A DNA stretch of 6,668 nt, taken from positions 1 to 6,668 of the forward strand of contig CAJMJM010000101.1 in the NCBI GenBank assembly GCA_905213725.1. The letters are read 5' to 3'. The stretch comes from Collinsella aerofaciens. GTDB lineage: Bacteria; Actinomycetota; Coriobacteriia; Coriobacteriales; Coriobacteriaceae. This document shows, piece after piece, positions 1 to 6,244 of the stretch; the stretch's first letter is position 1, and every line of letters starts with the position of its first letter. The position numbers and the translations under genes are program-made. The notes beneath the pieces are model-generated. The model had not been told where the DNA came from. It saw only the letters and a program-made list of their open reading frames with translations, and searched no databases.

Positions 1-1
1 G

Positions 2-262
2 GCACGCGCCGATTTTTGCATCGTCGTCTGCGCCGAGGGAACATACCTGATCAATGAGTCGATTTCCTCGCTCGAGCGGCGCTTGGCCTCCGAGGGCTTT
101 ATCCGTGTCCATCGCAGCTATCTGGTCAATTTGGAAGACGTGCATAATATCGAGATCGGTTCCACGGGTCTTATGGAGCTCAGGCTCGATCGCGTAACCT
201 CGACGGTGCCCGTGTCCCGTCGTCGTGCTGCCGAGGTCAAGGCACACTTGGGGCTTGCGTAG
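2..262 (+). CDS. LytTR-family response regulator, C-terminal DNA-binding domain (5' end outside window)
   Basis: The reading frame is open from the left edge to a TAG at 260-262, giving 86 residues of a protein whose start lies outside the window. What remains is almost exactly a LytTR DNA-binding domain. The core FIRVHRSYLVNL is followed by a beta-rich stretch and the conserved VPVSRRR near the end, and the protein finishes in HLGLA. LytTR domains sit at the C-terminus of LytR/AlgR/AgrA-type regulators, so a receiver domain probably lies upstream, but that cannot be seen here. By hand count, 21 of 43 residues from the FIRVHR core to SRRR match the second LytTR regulator at 5432-6148 without a gap. 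The targets are unknown. The family assignment is secure; the full domain layout is inference. Confidence 0.9.
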   Translation, partial: ARADFCIVVCAEGTYLINESISSLERRLASEGFIRVHRSYLVNLEDVHNIEIGSTGLMELRLDRVTSTVPVSRRRAAEVKAHLGLA

Positions 263-270
263 GCGGTCTG

Positions 271-303
271 CATGCCATCGTTTACCGCCGCAGGTTTGGC
301 ATG
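271..303. repeat. Inverted repeat upstream of the phospholipase-like gene
   Basis: Perfect 7-bp arms CATGCCA (271-277) and TGGCATG (297-303) are separated by 19 bp. The right arm overlaps a possible -35 hexamer TTGGCA (296-301). No T-run follows, so it is not an intrinsic terminator. It could be an operator, but the spacing is wide and chance is possible. Confidence 0.35.
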
Positions 304-322
304 ACCGTGCGGTGGGCATAAT
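296..322 (+). promoter_or_regulatory. Candidate promoter for the phospholipase-like gene
   Basis: TTGGCA (296-301; 5 of 6 matches to the -35 consensus) and CATAAT (317-322; 5 of 6 to the -10 consensus) are separated by 15 bp, slightly short of the usual 16-18. The -10 lies 32 bp before the chosen ATG. The string TGGGCATAATGG resembles elements ahead of the next two transcription units. Confidence 0.4.
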
Positions 323-342
323 GGGTGGCATCGAATGAAATC

Positions 343-349
343 GAAAGGA
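343..349 (+). promoter_or_regulatory. Ribosome binding site that sets the start at 355
   Basis: GAAAGGA lies 5 nt before the ATG at 355. The in-frame GTG at 325 has no comparable purine-rich site, so the shorter protein is preferred. Confidence 0.75.
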
Positions 350-354
350 TCATT

Positions 355-1299
355 ATGCCCGCGCTCATTACGCATCATCTGTTTGGCGAGGAAAGCATCG
401 ACCGTCTTCCGCAGGGCGTTATTACGTCCGACGAGGAGCGCATCGCCTTTATCCTGGGAAACCAAGGTCCCGACCCGTTTTTCTTCCACATGCTCACGCC
501 GCGCATTTCCGACTGTATGTTGCTTGCTCAGGTCATGCACCGCTCGCGCATGTCGCGCCAGTTCTCGTGCCTGCGCGACGGCGTGTCGCACCTGCAGCCG
601 CGCGATGCCAATCTGGGTCGCGCCTTTGCGCTGGGCCTGCTGTCGCACTATGTGCTCGACCGCAATGCCCACCCCTTTGTCTATGAGCAGCAGTTTGGCA
701 TTGTCGAGTCCGATTCAGAGCTTGAGGATTCGAGCAGTCAGGTCCATGCCGTGATCGAGAGCGACCTGGATGTGCTGATGCTGCAGCTTAAACGCGATGG
801 CGCTACGGTTGACGATTACCCGCCGGCGGGCGAGATCGTCACCACCGATCGCATCAATCGCGTGGCCGGCGTGCTGATGAGCTATGTTGCCGGACGCGTG
901 TACGGCATTGACATTCCAGCGGGGGAGTACGGTGCTGCCGTTGCCAATATGCAGCGACTTTACCGCGCGATTGAGCCGGCCGGCTCCGCAAAGACGCGCG
1001 CGATCTCGCTGGTTGAGGGCTTGGTGCACGATTACTCGCTGCTCGACGGCCTTGCCCATCGCGTGACGACGGAGCTGCCCGAGCGCACCGGTAACCTGGG
1101 CCATCTGACATGGAAGAATCCCTTTACCGACGAGGTCTCGAACGAGAGGTTCCCCGAGGTCTTTGATCGCGCGCTGGTCGATTACGAGTGCACGGTCGCA
1201 CGTTTTATCGAGACCGGTGACATGGATGCCGTGACCAGTCACGTCAACTACAGCGGTCGCGTGCTCAATGCCGATGAGGAGTTCGACCGCGAGGAATAG
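355..1299 (+). CDS. Zinc-dependent phospholipase C-like protein
   Basis: A 314-residue protein beginning MPALITHHLFGE, a typical opening for proteins of the zinc-dependent phospholipase C family. Motifs fit a mostly helical metal site: the His pair at 7-8, GNQGPDPFFF at about 35-44, SHYVLDRNAHPF at about 97-108 (His98, Asp102, His106) and HAVIESDLD at 131-139 (His131, Glu135). These are plausible zinc ligands by family logic; I have not modelled them. I see no signal peptide or membrane segment, so the protein is probably cytoplasmic, unlike secreted clostridial phospholipases, and its substrate is unknown. The start at 355 is chosen for its ribosome binding site. A GTG 30 bp upstream would add ten residues with no family motif. 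It follows the LytTR gene by 92 bp and precedes the transporter by 101 bp, with no clear terminator on either side. Confidence 0.82.
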   Translation: MPALITHHLFGEESIDRLPQGVITSDEERIAFILGNQGPDPFFFHMLTPRISDCMLLAQVMHRSRMSRQFSCLRDGVSHLQPRDANLGRAFALGLLSHYVLDRNAHPFVYEQQFGIVESDSELEDSSSQVHAVIESDLDVLMLQLKRDGATVDDYPPAGEIVTTDRINRVAGVLMSYVAGRVYGIDIPAGEYGAAVANMQRLYRAIEPAGSAKTRAISLVEGLVHDYSLLDGLAHRVTTELPERTGNLGHLTWKNPFTDEVSNERFPEVFDRALVDYECTVARFIETGDMDAVTSHVNYSGRVLNADEEFDREE

Positions 1300-1348
1300 G
1301 GCTCGTGCGTGCCCCTTTGCCGAATCCTTACCGGTGCTTCTGGACAAT

Positions 1349-1360
1349 TGGGGTACGATG
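1349..1360 (+). promoter_or_regulatory. Candidate -10 region of the transporter gene
   Basis: TGGGGTACGATG contains a TACGAT hexamer (1354-1359; 4 of 6 to consensus) 41 bp before the transporter ATG. I see no good -35 at normal spacing: TTACCG at 1328-1333 leaves a 20-bp spacer. It is listed because nearly the same string occurs before the neighbouring genes. Confidence 0.3.
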
Positions 1361-1400
1361 AATTAACTGCATATCGGGCAAATACGAAGGGTCCCTGTCC

Positions 1401-2660
1401 ATGAAATACACCAAGCTCGAGCGTAACTGGGTTATGTACGATGTGGGCAATTCGGCCCTCGTGCTGCTCAATACCTCGGTGGTGCCCATTTACTTTAACG
1501 CCATCAATACCGGCGCTTCCTCGGCCGACCTGGTGGTCGCCTGGGGCAATGCGCAGACGATCGCCTCGCTGGTCATTGCCATGCTCATGCCCATTCTGGG
1601 CGCGCTTGCCGACTACGCCGGTAACAAGATCAAGTTCTTCTTGGGCTTCTTCCTCACGGGCCTGGTGCTTTGCCTGGCGCAGGCTATCCCAATGTCCGCC
1701 ATGGTATTTTTGACCGTGTACGTGCTGTGCACCATCGGCCTTAACTCTTCTATGACGTTCTACGACGCCATGCTGCCCGACATTACCACCGACGAGCGCA
1801 TGGACGCCGTGTCCAGCTCGGGCTATGCCTGGGGCTACATCGGTTCCACCGTGCCGTTCGTCATCTGCCTGGCGCTCATCATGGGTGGCCCCGCTCTTGG
1901 CGTCCCTACCATACTGGCAACGCGTCTGTCGTTTATCATCACTGGTGCCTGGTGGCTCATCTTTACCCTGCCGCTCATTCGCACCTATAAGCAAAAGTAC
2001 GGTCGCGAGCGCGGTCCCGAGGACACCATCGGCCACATCGTGGGCGGTGTGTTCTCCGAGGTCGGACACACCATGCGCGAGATCGCCCACAACAAGACCG
2101 TGCTGGTCTACATGGTCGCGTTCTTCTTCTATATCGATGGCGTCCACACGGTCATTTCCATGGCTACCAGCTACGGCTCGGCTTTGGGCATCGATTCGCC
2201 GCAGCTGGTGCTGGCGCTGCTCGTCACCCAGTTTGTTGCTTTTCCGTCTGCCATCATTTACGGCAAGCTCGCCGGCCGCGTGGGCACGCTCAACATGATC
2301 TTGGTGGCAGTCGCCGCCTATATGGGCATCGTGCTCTTTGCCGCGTTCTTCCTCAAGACCGCCTTTGAATTCTGGGTGCTTGCCATTATGGTCGGCCTGT
2401 TCCAGGGCGGCGTGCAGGCGCTTAGCCGTAGCTACTTTGGTCGCATTATCCCCAAGGAAAAGTCCAACGAGTACTACGGCTTCTTTGACATCTTCGGTCG
2501 CTATGCAAGCGTCATGGGCACTTTCCTAGTGTCGGTCGTCACCTCGCTGACCGGCAACCCGTCGCTGGGCGTCCTTTCCATTGGCGTGCTGCTGATCGTT
2601 GGCTTTATGCTGCTGGTCCGCCTGTCCCGCATGACTCGGGCGGCAGAGCATGCCGCATAG
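1401..2660 (+). CDS. MFS transporter, UMF1/Atg22-like family
   Basis: A 419-residue, strongly hydrophobic protein with about 12 membrane-spanning segments. Signature stretches match the UMF1 (Atg22-like) branch of the major facilitator superfamily: LERNWVMYDVGNSA at 6-19, LPDITTDERMDAVSSSGYAW at 125-144 followed by GYIGS, and GLFQGGVQALSRSYFGRIIP at 332-351 with EYYGFFDIFGRYA at 357-369. A charged cytoplasmic loop at about 194-235 separates the two six-helix halves. Atg22 in yeast exports amino acids from the vacuole; substrates of the bacterial members are generally unassigned, so I give none. GAAGGG at 1386-1391 is the likely ribosome binding site, 9 nt before the ATG. The length is normal and no defect is visible. 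It probably forms its own transcription unit. Confidence 0.9.
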   Translation: MKYTKLERNWVMYDVGNSALVLLNTSVVPIYFNAINTGASSADLVVAWGNAQTIASLVIAMLMPILGALADYAGNKIKFFLGFFLTGLVLCLAQAIPMSAMVFLTVYVLCTIGLNSSMTFYDAMLPDITTDERMDAVSSSGYAWGYIGSTVPFVICLALIMGGPALGVPTILATRLSFIITGAWWLIFTLPLIRTYKQKYGRERGPEDTIGHIVGGVFSEVGHTMREIAHNKTVLVYMVAFFFYIDGVHTVISMATSYGSALGIDSPQLVLALLVTQFVAFPSAIIYGKLAGRVGTLNMILVAVAAYMGIVLFAAFFLKTAFEFWVLAIMVGLFQGGVQALSRSYFGRIIPKEKSNEYYGFFDIFGRYASVMGTFLVSVVTSLTGNPSLGVLSIGVLLIVGFMLLVRLSRMTRAAEHAA

Positions 2661-2707
2661 GAGCGAGCGGCTATTGTGCCTGTCCACGGTACTCTTTTGG
2701 GGTTATC

Positions 2708-2736
2708 CGCAATAAACATTGCGACTTGCGAGCAAT
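2708..2736. repeat. Cluster of GCAAT/ATTGC inverted repeats
   Basis: CGCAAT (2708-2713) and ATTGCG (2718-2723) form a perfect 6-bp palindrome around AAAC. A further GCAAT follows at 2732-2736, and TTGC-GA-GCAA (2726-2735) is a second small palindrome. The cluster lies directly upstream of the candidate -10 at 2753-2758, where an operator or activator site would sit. It is not followed by a T-run. Regulatory function is inference. Confidence 0.35.
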
Positions 2737-2748
2737 GATTTGCCCAAG

Positions 2749-2760
2749 TGGGTATGATGG
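2749..2760 (+). promoter_or_regulatory. Candidate -10 region for the glycosyltransferase operon
   Basis: TGGGTATGATGG contains TATGAT (2753-2758; 5 of 6 to consensus). No good -35 lies at 16-18 bp: TTGCGA at 2726-2731 leaves a 21-bp spacer. Initiation here would start near 2765 and give a leader of about 67 nt that includes the terminator hairpin at 2775-2810. Confidence 0.4.
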
Positions 2761-2774
2761 AATCAGCTAGGTCG

Positions 2775-2810
2775 CGGGGCGTCGCCTGTGTTTGGCGGCG
2801 TCCCGTTTTT
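2775..2810 (+). terminator. Intrinsic terminator between transporter and glycosyltransferase
   Basis: The left arm 2775-2786 and right arm 2794-2805 form a 12-bp stem with two G-U wobbles (2779/2801 and 2782/2798) around the 7-nt loop TGTGTTT. Five T residues follow at 2806-2810. It lies 114 bp past the transporter stop and 21 bp before the next ATG. It may end the transporter transcript or act as a leader attenuator for the next operon. Confidence 0.8.
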
Positions 2811-2831
2811 GTGTTGCAGGGAGGGTAAGGC

Positions 2832-4019
2832 ATGAACGCCACAGTCGTGATTCCAACGTATTGGGCGGGCGATGACGCTTGCGCAAACGCCCCTGGCACC
2901 TATGACCATTCGACGCGACTCAACGCCGACAATCCCGAACTCGACCGCTGCCTGGCCTCGCTTGAGCAGGTACGTGACATCCCGCGCATCATCCTTTTGG
3001 TGGTCTGTCCCGTTTCTGCTACAGCCGATGTGTCGCTGCGCGTGCGCGAGATTGTCGACGCGCATCCCACGCTCAAGGTCACCGTTGTCACCAACACCCA
3101 GGCCTCGCGCATTGCAGACCGGGTTGCTCAGATCGCGCCCAAGGGTTCGGGCGAGTGCGTGAGCCTGCGAGGCTACGGTGCCATCCGCAACATGGGGCTA
3201 GCCTGTGCCGCTGTGCTGGGGCATGACGCGGTTATCTTTTTGGATGACGATGAGACTGTCATCGACGCCGACTTTATGAAGCGCGCGACCTATGCGTTGG
3301 GGCAGCAGACGCGTCAGGGCTTGCCGATCTTGGTCAAGAGCGGCTATTTCTACGATCGCGACGGCTCGCCGCTGGCTCCCACGGACAAGGCGGGCATCTG
3401 CCATCGTTGGTGGACCAAGCGCATCGAGTTCAACCGTTGGATGAAAAAGGCGCTCTCGGGCACCCGCATCTCGCGCTCCAACTACGTGTGCGGCGGCCTG
3501 ATGGCCCTGCACGCCCGCGCCTTTACGCGTGTGGCCTTTGACCCGTTTATCACCCGCGGCGAGGACTTGGATTACCTCTTTAACATGCGCATGTTTGGCT
3601 ACGACGTGTGGTTCGATAACGAGTGGACCGTGCGCCATCTGCCTCCGGAGTCCGAAAAGCGCTCACCGCGCTTTATGCAGGATGTATACCGTTGGTACTA
3701 CGAACGGGCCAAGTTGACATTCGCCGCGCATCAAAAGGAGCTCATTCCCGTTACGGCGGCATCACTCATGCCCTACCCGGGCCCGTGGATTTCGCGCGAG
3801 CTCGACGACCGCGTGCGCAAGACCGCTATGGTCCGCAGCGTGTTTACCCGCGAGCATGAGGGCTACCTGCGCATCTGGCGCCACGGTATTGACGAGGCCA
3901 AGACCTACGCGCGCCAAAACGCCGCAAGCTACCTGCGTTTCCAGAGCTTTTGGCCCAAGATCATGGACGGGCTTTGGCGTGACGCACAACTGATCAGTAT
4001 CCTGGAGGGGGCCGAATGA
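2832..4019 (+). CDS. Glycosyltransferase, family 2-like (GT-A fold)
   Basis: A 395-residue protein with the hallmarks of a GT-A glycosyltransferase. The first strand is TVVIPTYW at 4-11 and the metal/nucleotide-binding motif is VIFLDDDE at 134-141. Later come CGGLMALHARAF at 220-231 and the acceptor-side acidic motif TRGEDLDYLF at 241-250. The family transfers sugar from a nucleotide sugar to glycan, lipid or protein acceptors; donor and acceptor here cannot be told from sequence. No membrane segment is visible, so it probably acts in the cytoplasm or at the inner face of the membrane. GGGAGGG at 2819-2825 precedes the ATG by 6 nt. Its TGA overlaps the sensor kinase ATG as ATGA, which implies translational coupling. 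The N-terminal part carries an insert-like stretch (about 12-40) between the first strand and the following helix. Confidence 0.85.
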   Translation: MNATVVIPTYWAGDDACANAPGTYDHSTRLNADNPELDRCLASLEQVRDIPRIILLVVCPVSATADVSLRVREIVDAHPTLKVTVVTNTQASRIADRVAQIAPKGSGECVSLRGYGAIRNMGLACAAVLGHDAVIFLDDDETVIDADFMKRATYALGQQTRQGLPILVKSGYFYDRDGSPLAPTDKAGICHRWWTKRIEFNRWMKKALSGTRISRSNYVCGGLMALHARAFTRVAFDPFITRGEDLDYLFNMRMFGYDVWFDNEWTVRHLPPESEKRSPRFMQDVYRWYYERAKLTFAAHQKELIPVTAASLMPYPGPWISRELDDRVRKTAMVRSVFTREHEGYLRIWRHGIDEAKTYARQNAASYLRFQSFWPKIMDGLWRDAQLISILEGAE

Positions 4020-4651
4020 TCGACCGCCGCGCCCAGCGCGATAGTTCAATATCAATCTTTCGCATCATTGCCGTTGCCTGCGCCATTTGCGTGCTGGTGT
4101 ACTTTATTTTTGCCTTGGTGACCGGTATCGAGCCGATCGCCACGGTGATTGCCTGCGCGCTGCTGTGCATCTTTCTGTGCATCTTTATCTTTTTGACGCT
4201 CAATCCCGATTCGGTGCGCTCCCAGTACACCGAGGAGACGCTCTCGGTGGCCTCGGCCATGCTCGAGGACATTAAGGGCGGTCTGACGCAGGAGTCGGCG
4301 CGTTTGGTGTGCCGGCGCATTTTGCCCGAGACGCGCGCCATGACGGTGGCCATCACCGACGAGGGCAACGTGCTTGCCTGCGCGGGAGAGTTTGAGGAAA
4401 AACTACTGCCAGATTCTCCCATCCACACGCTTGCCACACGCTACGTTATCGAACATGGCATCGTGCAGTCGTTCAACCGTATGGTGGATGTCGTGGGCTC
4501 GGACGGCTCGCACAACCAAGTTCCCGCCGGCATTATCGCCCCCATCAAGGTGGGCGATCGTACCGTCGGCACGCTCAAGTTCTACTACAAGACCCCGCGC
4601 GCCGTCGACCGTACCCAGTATGCGCTTGCCTCGGGCTTTGCCGAGATCTAG
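4016..4651 (+). CDS. Sensor kinase N-terminal half: membrane anchor and GAF-like domain (ends at premature TAG)
   Basis: As written this yields a 211-residue protein with two membrane helices (about 15-36 and 40-62) joined by a very short external loop, then a cytoplasmic GAF-like sensing domain. The GAF part ends with GIIAPIKVGDRTVGTLKFYY at 172-191, a pattern seen in LytS-type kinases directly before the dimerisation linker. It has no phosphorylatable His box and no ATPase domain, so it could not signal alone. GGAGGGGG at 4004-4011 is a strong ribosome binding site, and the ATG overlaps the glycosyltransferase stop (ATGA). The short periplasmic loop suggests that any signal is sensed in the membrane or cytoplasm. 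Confidence 0.7.
   Translation: MIDRRAQRDSSISIFRIIAVACAICVLVYFIFALVTGIEPIATVIACALLCIFLCIFIFLTLNPDSVRSQYTEETLSVASAMLEDIKGGLTQESARLVCRRILPETRAMTVAITDEGNVLACAGEFEEKLLPDSPIHTLATRYVIEHGIVQSFNRMVDVVGSDGSHNQVPAGIIAPIKVGDRTVGTLKFYYKTPRAVDRTQYALASGFAEI
4649..4651 (+). other. Premature amber codon inside the sensor kinase
   Basis: TAG follows GCC-GAG-ATC and precedes TCC-ACG-CAG. The same frame continues with STQLAIHALEVQKEL, the normal linker of the family. Glutamine (CAG) is the likely original residue, one transition away. The 3' context (TCC) is not a known strong readthrough motif. Confidence 0.85.
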
Positions 4652-4681
4652 TCCACGCAGCTCGCCATCCACGCGCTCGAG

Positions 4682-5359
4682 GTGCAAAAGGAACTCACAG
4701 CGCGCGCCGAGGTGCGTGCGCTGCAGGCGCAGATTAACCCGCACTTCCTGTTCAACACGCTGAACACCATTGCATCGTTTACGCGCACCGACCCGCTGCG
4801 GGCCCGCGAACTGCTTCGTGAGTTCTCATCGTTCTATCGTGCCACGCTCGACAACTCGGGATCGCTCATTCCGGTCTCGCGCGAGGTCGCACAGACCAAG
4901 CGCTACCTTACCTTTGAGAAGGCCCGCTTTGGCGAGGACCGCGTGCTTGCGACGTTCGATGTGTCCGAGGACGTGGAAGATACGCTGGTGCCGGCGTTCG
5001 TGATCCAGCCGATTGTCGAGAACGCCGTACGTCATGGTATGGGCGATGACGACGCCCTGAGGATCGACGTGACCGTTCACCAAGACGGCGAGGATGCAAT
5101 CTTGATTGCCGTGGCCGATAATGGCGTGGGCATGGATGAGGGTACCGCCGCCAGACTGTTTGACGAGCGCTCTGCCCGTCCCGACGCCAGCTCTCCCCAG
5201 GGTGGCGGCGCCGGTGTGGCCATGCACAATATTTCGGAGCGCATCCATCGCTTTTATGGGCCGCACTCCTATACGCGTGTCGAATCGGCGCCGGGCAAGG
5301 GCACCAAAGTGCTCCTTCATCTTGATTTGTCAGAGAGCATCTTTGACATTCAAGAGTAA
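4682..5359 (+). CDS. Sensor kinase C-terminal half: His box and ATPase domain (start uncertain)
   Basis: In the same frame as the N-terminal half, this part holds the complete catalytic machinery of a LytS-type kinase: the His_kinase region with INPHFLFNTLN (phospho-acceptor His 21 residues from this start), then a HATPase_c domain with VENAVRHG, DNGVGM and a glycine-rich GGGAGVAMHN. The only start codons between the TAG and the His box are GTGs at 4682 and 4712. The first has GAGG directly abutting it rather than at normal spacing, and no in-frame ATG occurs before the ATPase domain. Independent translation is therefore doubtful. A free-standing product would be a soluble kinase without its sensor. 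The coordinates describe the open part, not a proven gene. Confidence 0.5.
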   Translation: MQKELTARAEVRALQAQINPHFLFNTLNTIASFTRTDPLRARELLREFSSFYRATLDNSGSLIPVSREVAQTKRYLTFEKARFGEDRVLATFDVSEDVEDTLVPAFVIQPIVENAVRHGMGDDDALRIDVTVHQDGEDAILIAVADNGVGMDEGTAARLFDERSARPDASSPQGGGAGVAMHNISERIHRFYGPHSYTRVESAPGKGTKVLLHLDLSESIFDIQE

Positions 5360-5371
5360 AATAAAAGGCTA

Positions 5372-5400
5372 CGGGCTCAACGTCATGCGACGGATGCCCG
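5372..5400 (+). repeat. Imperfect hairpin between kinase and response regulator
   Basis: CGGGC (5372-5376) pairs with GCCCG (5396-5400). Inside, CGTC (5381-5384) pairs with GACG (5389-5392) around ATGC, with small internal loops between the two stems. No T-run follows. It sits in the 72-bp gap before the regulator and could stabilise the mRNA or tune regulator expression; this is inference. Confidence 0.35.
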
Positions 5401-5415
5401 GCGTAGTTAGTTGAC

Positions 5416-5421
5416 GAAAGG
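5416..5421 (+). promoter_or_regulatory. Ribosome binding site that sets the start at 5432
   Basis: GAAAGG lies 10 nt before ATG at 5432. It rules out the in-frame TTG at 5411, which lies upstream of the site, and favours 5432 over the ATG at 5444. Confidence 0.65.
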
Positions 5422-5431
5422 TTTTATCCCT

Positions 5432-6148
5432 ATGCTGCGTGCGATGATTGTGGATGATGAGGCGCCGGCTCGCTCGGAGCTTCGCTTCCTGCTCGAGCAA
5501 ACGGGCAAGATCGGCACGATCACGGAGGCGTCGAGCGTCCGCTCCGCCATCGAGATGCTTATGGAAAGTCGCGTGGATGTCGTGTTTCTCGATATCTCGA
5601 TGCCCGGTGCCTCGGGCCTGCAACTTGCCGAGGCGCTGCATAAGCTCAAAAATCCGCCGGCGATCGTGTTTGTGACTGCGTATAGCGACCATGCGGTCGA
5701 GGCATTCGACGTGGATGCCGTCGATTATCTGATGAAGCCGGTCGAGGAAGCTCGCTTGGATCGTGCGATCGAGAAGGTCATGCAGCGCGCCAAGCCGGTT
5801 ACGGACAGCAAGGTGACCATCGAGCGTATCCCGGTGGAAAAGGGCGGCCGCAAGGTGCTCATTCCCGTGGACGACATTCGCTTTATCATGGCCAAGGACG
5901 ATTACTCCTGCATCTATACCGTCGATGATCGCTTTTTGTCGACGACCTCGCTGGCGCAGTTTGAGGCCAAGCTCTGCGACTTTGGCTTCTTCCGTGTTCA
6001 CCGCCGCTATATCGTCAACTTGGCGTGCGTCACAGATGTCGAGACGGTGCCCTCGGGCGCCATCCAGCTGGGCATTACGGGCGTCGACGAACGCGTGCCG
6101 GTTTCGCGCCGCCGCGTCGTGCCGCTCAAGAAGGCTCTGAGTCTCTAG
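5432..6148 (+). CDS. LytTR-family response regulator (LytR/AlgR type)
   Basis: A 238-residue two-domain regulator. The receiver domain (about 1-118) has the acidic pair Asp8/Asp9, phospho-acceptor Asp54 in VFLDISMPG, Thr82 in FVTAY and Lys102 in the YLMKPVEEA stretch, so all core residues are present. The LytTR DNA-binding domain (about 130-238) has FFRVHRRYIVNL at 187-198 and VPVSRRR at 222-228. Members of this family bind direct repeats in promoters and usually partner with LytS-type kinases, which fits the kinase upstream. The start at 5432 gives MLRAMIVDDE, the expected opening, and is served by GAAAGG. A TTG at 5411 would add seven residues ahead of the receiver fold. A terminator follows 6 bp after the stop. 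The regulator is intact even though its likely kinase is interrupted; it might act unphosphorylated or take phosphate from another donor. Confidence 0.92.
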   Translation: MLRAMIVDDEAPARSELRFLLEQTGKIGTITEASSVRSAIEMLMESRVDVVFLDISMPGASGLQLAEALHKLKNPPAIVFVTAYSDHAVEAFDVDAVDYLMKPVEEARLDRAIEKVMQRAKPVTDSKVTIERIPVEKGGRKVLIPVDDIRFIMAKDDYSCIYTVDDRFLSTTSLAQFEAKLCDFGFFRVHRRYIVNLACVTDVETVPSGAIQLGITGVDERVPVSRRRVVPLKKALSL

Positions 6149-6154
6149 CACACT

Positions 6155-6205
6155 GGCCCCGCAGCCCTGTAGACCCATCGTCTGCGGAGCCGTGGGGCCT
6201 TTTTT
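6155..6205 (+). terminator. Intrinsic terminator after the response regulator
   Basis: GGCCCC (6155-6160) pairs with GGGGCC (6194-6199), followed by six T residues (6200-6205). Inside, GCAG (6161-6164) can pair with CTGC (6182-6185), leaving a bulge on the right side. It lies 6 bp after the regulator stop and ends the glycosyltransferase-kinase-regulator unit. Confidence 0.8.
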
Positions 6206-6244
6206 GTATGTATCTGCCGAATCGTTTTTTGCGGAAGGGATCCC

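Larger units (their letters stand above)
4016..5359 (+). pseudogene. LytS-type sensor histidine kinase interrupted by an in-frame TAG
   Basis: One continuous frame of 447 sense-or-stop codons plus a TAA encodes a typical LytS/YehU-type kinase except for TAG at codon 212 (4649-4651). Before it lie two membrane helices (about 15-36 and 40-62) and a GAF-like domain (about 77-211). After it come the linker, the His box INPHFLFNTLN with His243, the N-box VIQPIVENAVRHG with Asn336, DNGVGM at 368-373, and the G2-like GGGAGVAMHNISERI at about 396-410. Family members continue from the GAF domain into a STQL...LQAQINPHFLFN linker with no break. A C-to-T change turning CAG into TAG is the simplest origin. 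No second frame change or loss is visible, so the lesion is recent, a sequencing error, or tolerated by readthrough. The two halves are listed separately as possible products. Confidence 0.75.

Noticed and set aside
325..354. GTG at 325 as start of the phospholipase-like gene
   Set aside because: No ribosome site precedes it, and family homology begins at MPALITHH encoded from 355, which has GAAAGGA at good spacing.
1248..2147. Long open frame on the minus strand opposite the transporter
   Set aside because: It lies antisense to a gene with clear family motifs. Its translation is rich in His, Gly and Asp with no recognisable domain, as expected for the shadow of a GC-rich gene.
5343..5348. 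Perfect -35 hexamer TTGACA at the end of the kinase gene
   Set aside because: It encodes part of the kinase C-terminus, and no acceptable -10 lies 16-18 bp downstream (AAGGCT/AGGCTA/GGCTAC), so an internal regulator promoter is not supported.
5405..5425. Repeated GTT words before the regulator as a LytTR binding site
   Set aside because: The flanking bases and spacing do not fit the known direct-repeat pattern of LytTR sites.
6225..6230. T6 run before the metallophosphoesterase gene as a second terminator
   Set aside because: No stem of useful length precedes it; the real hairpin with T6 is at 6155-6205.
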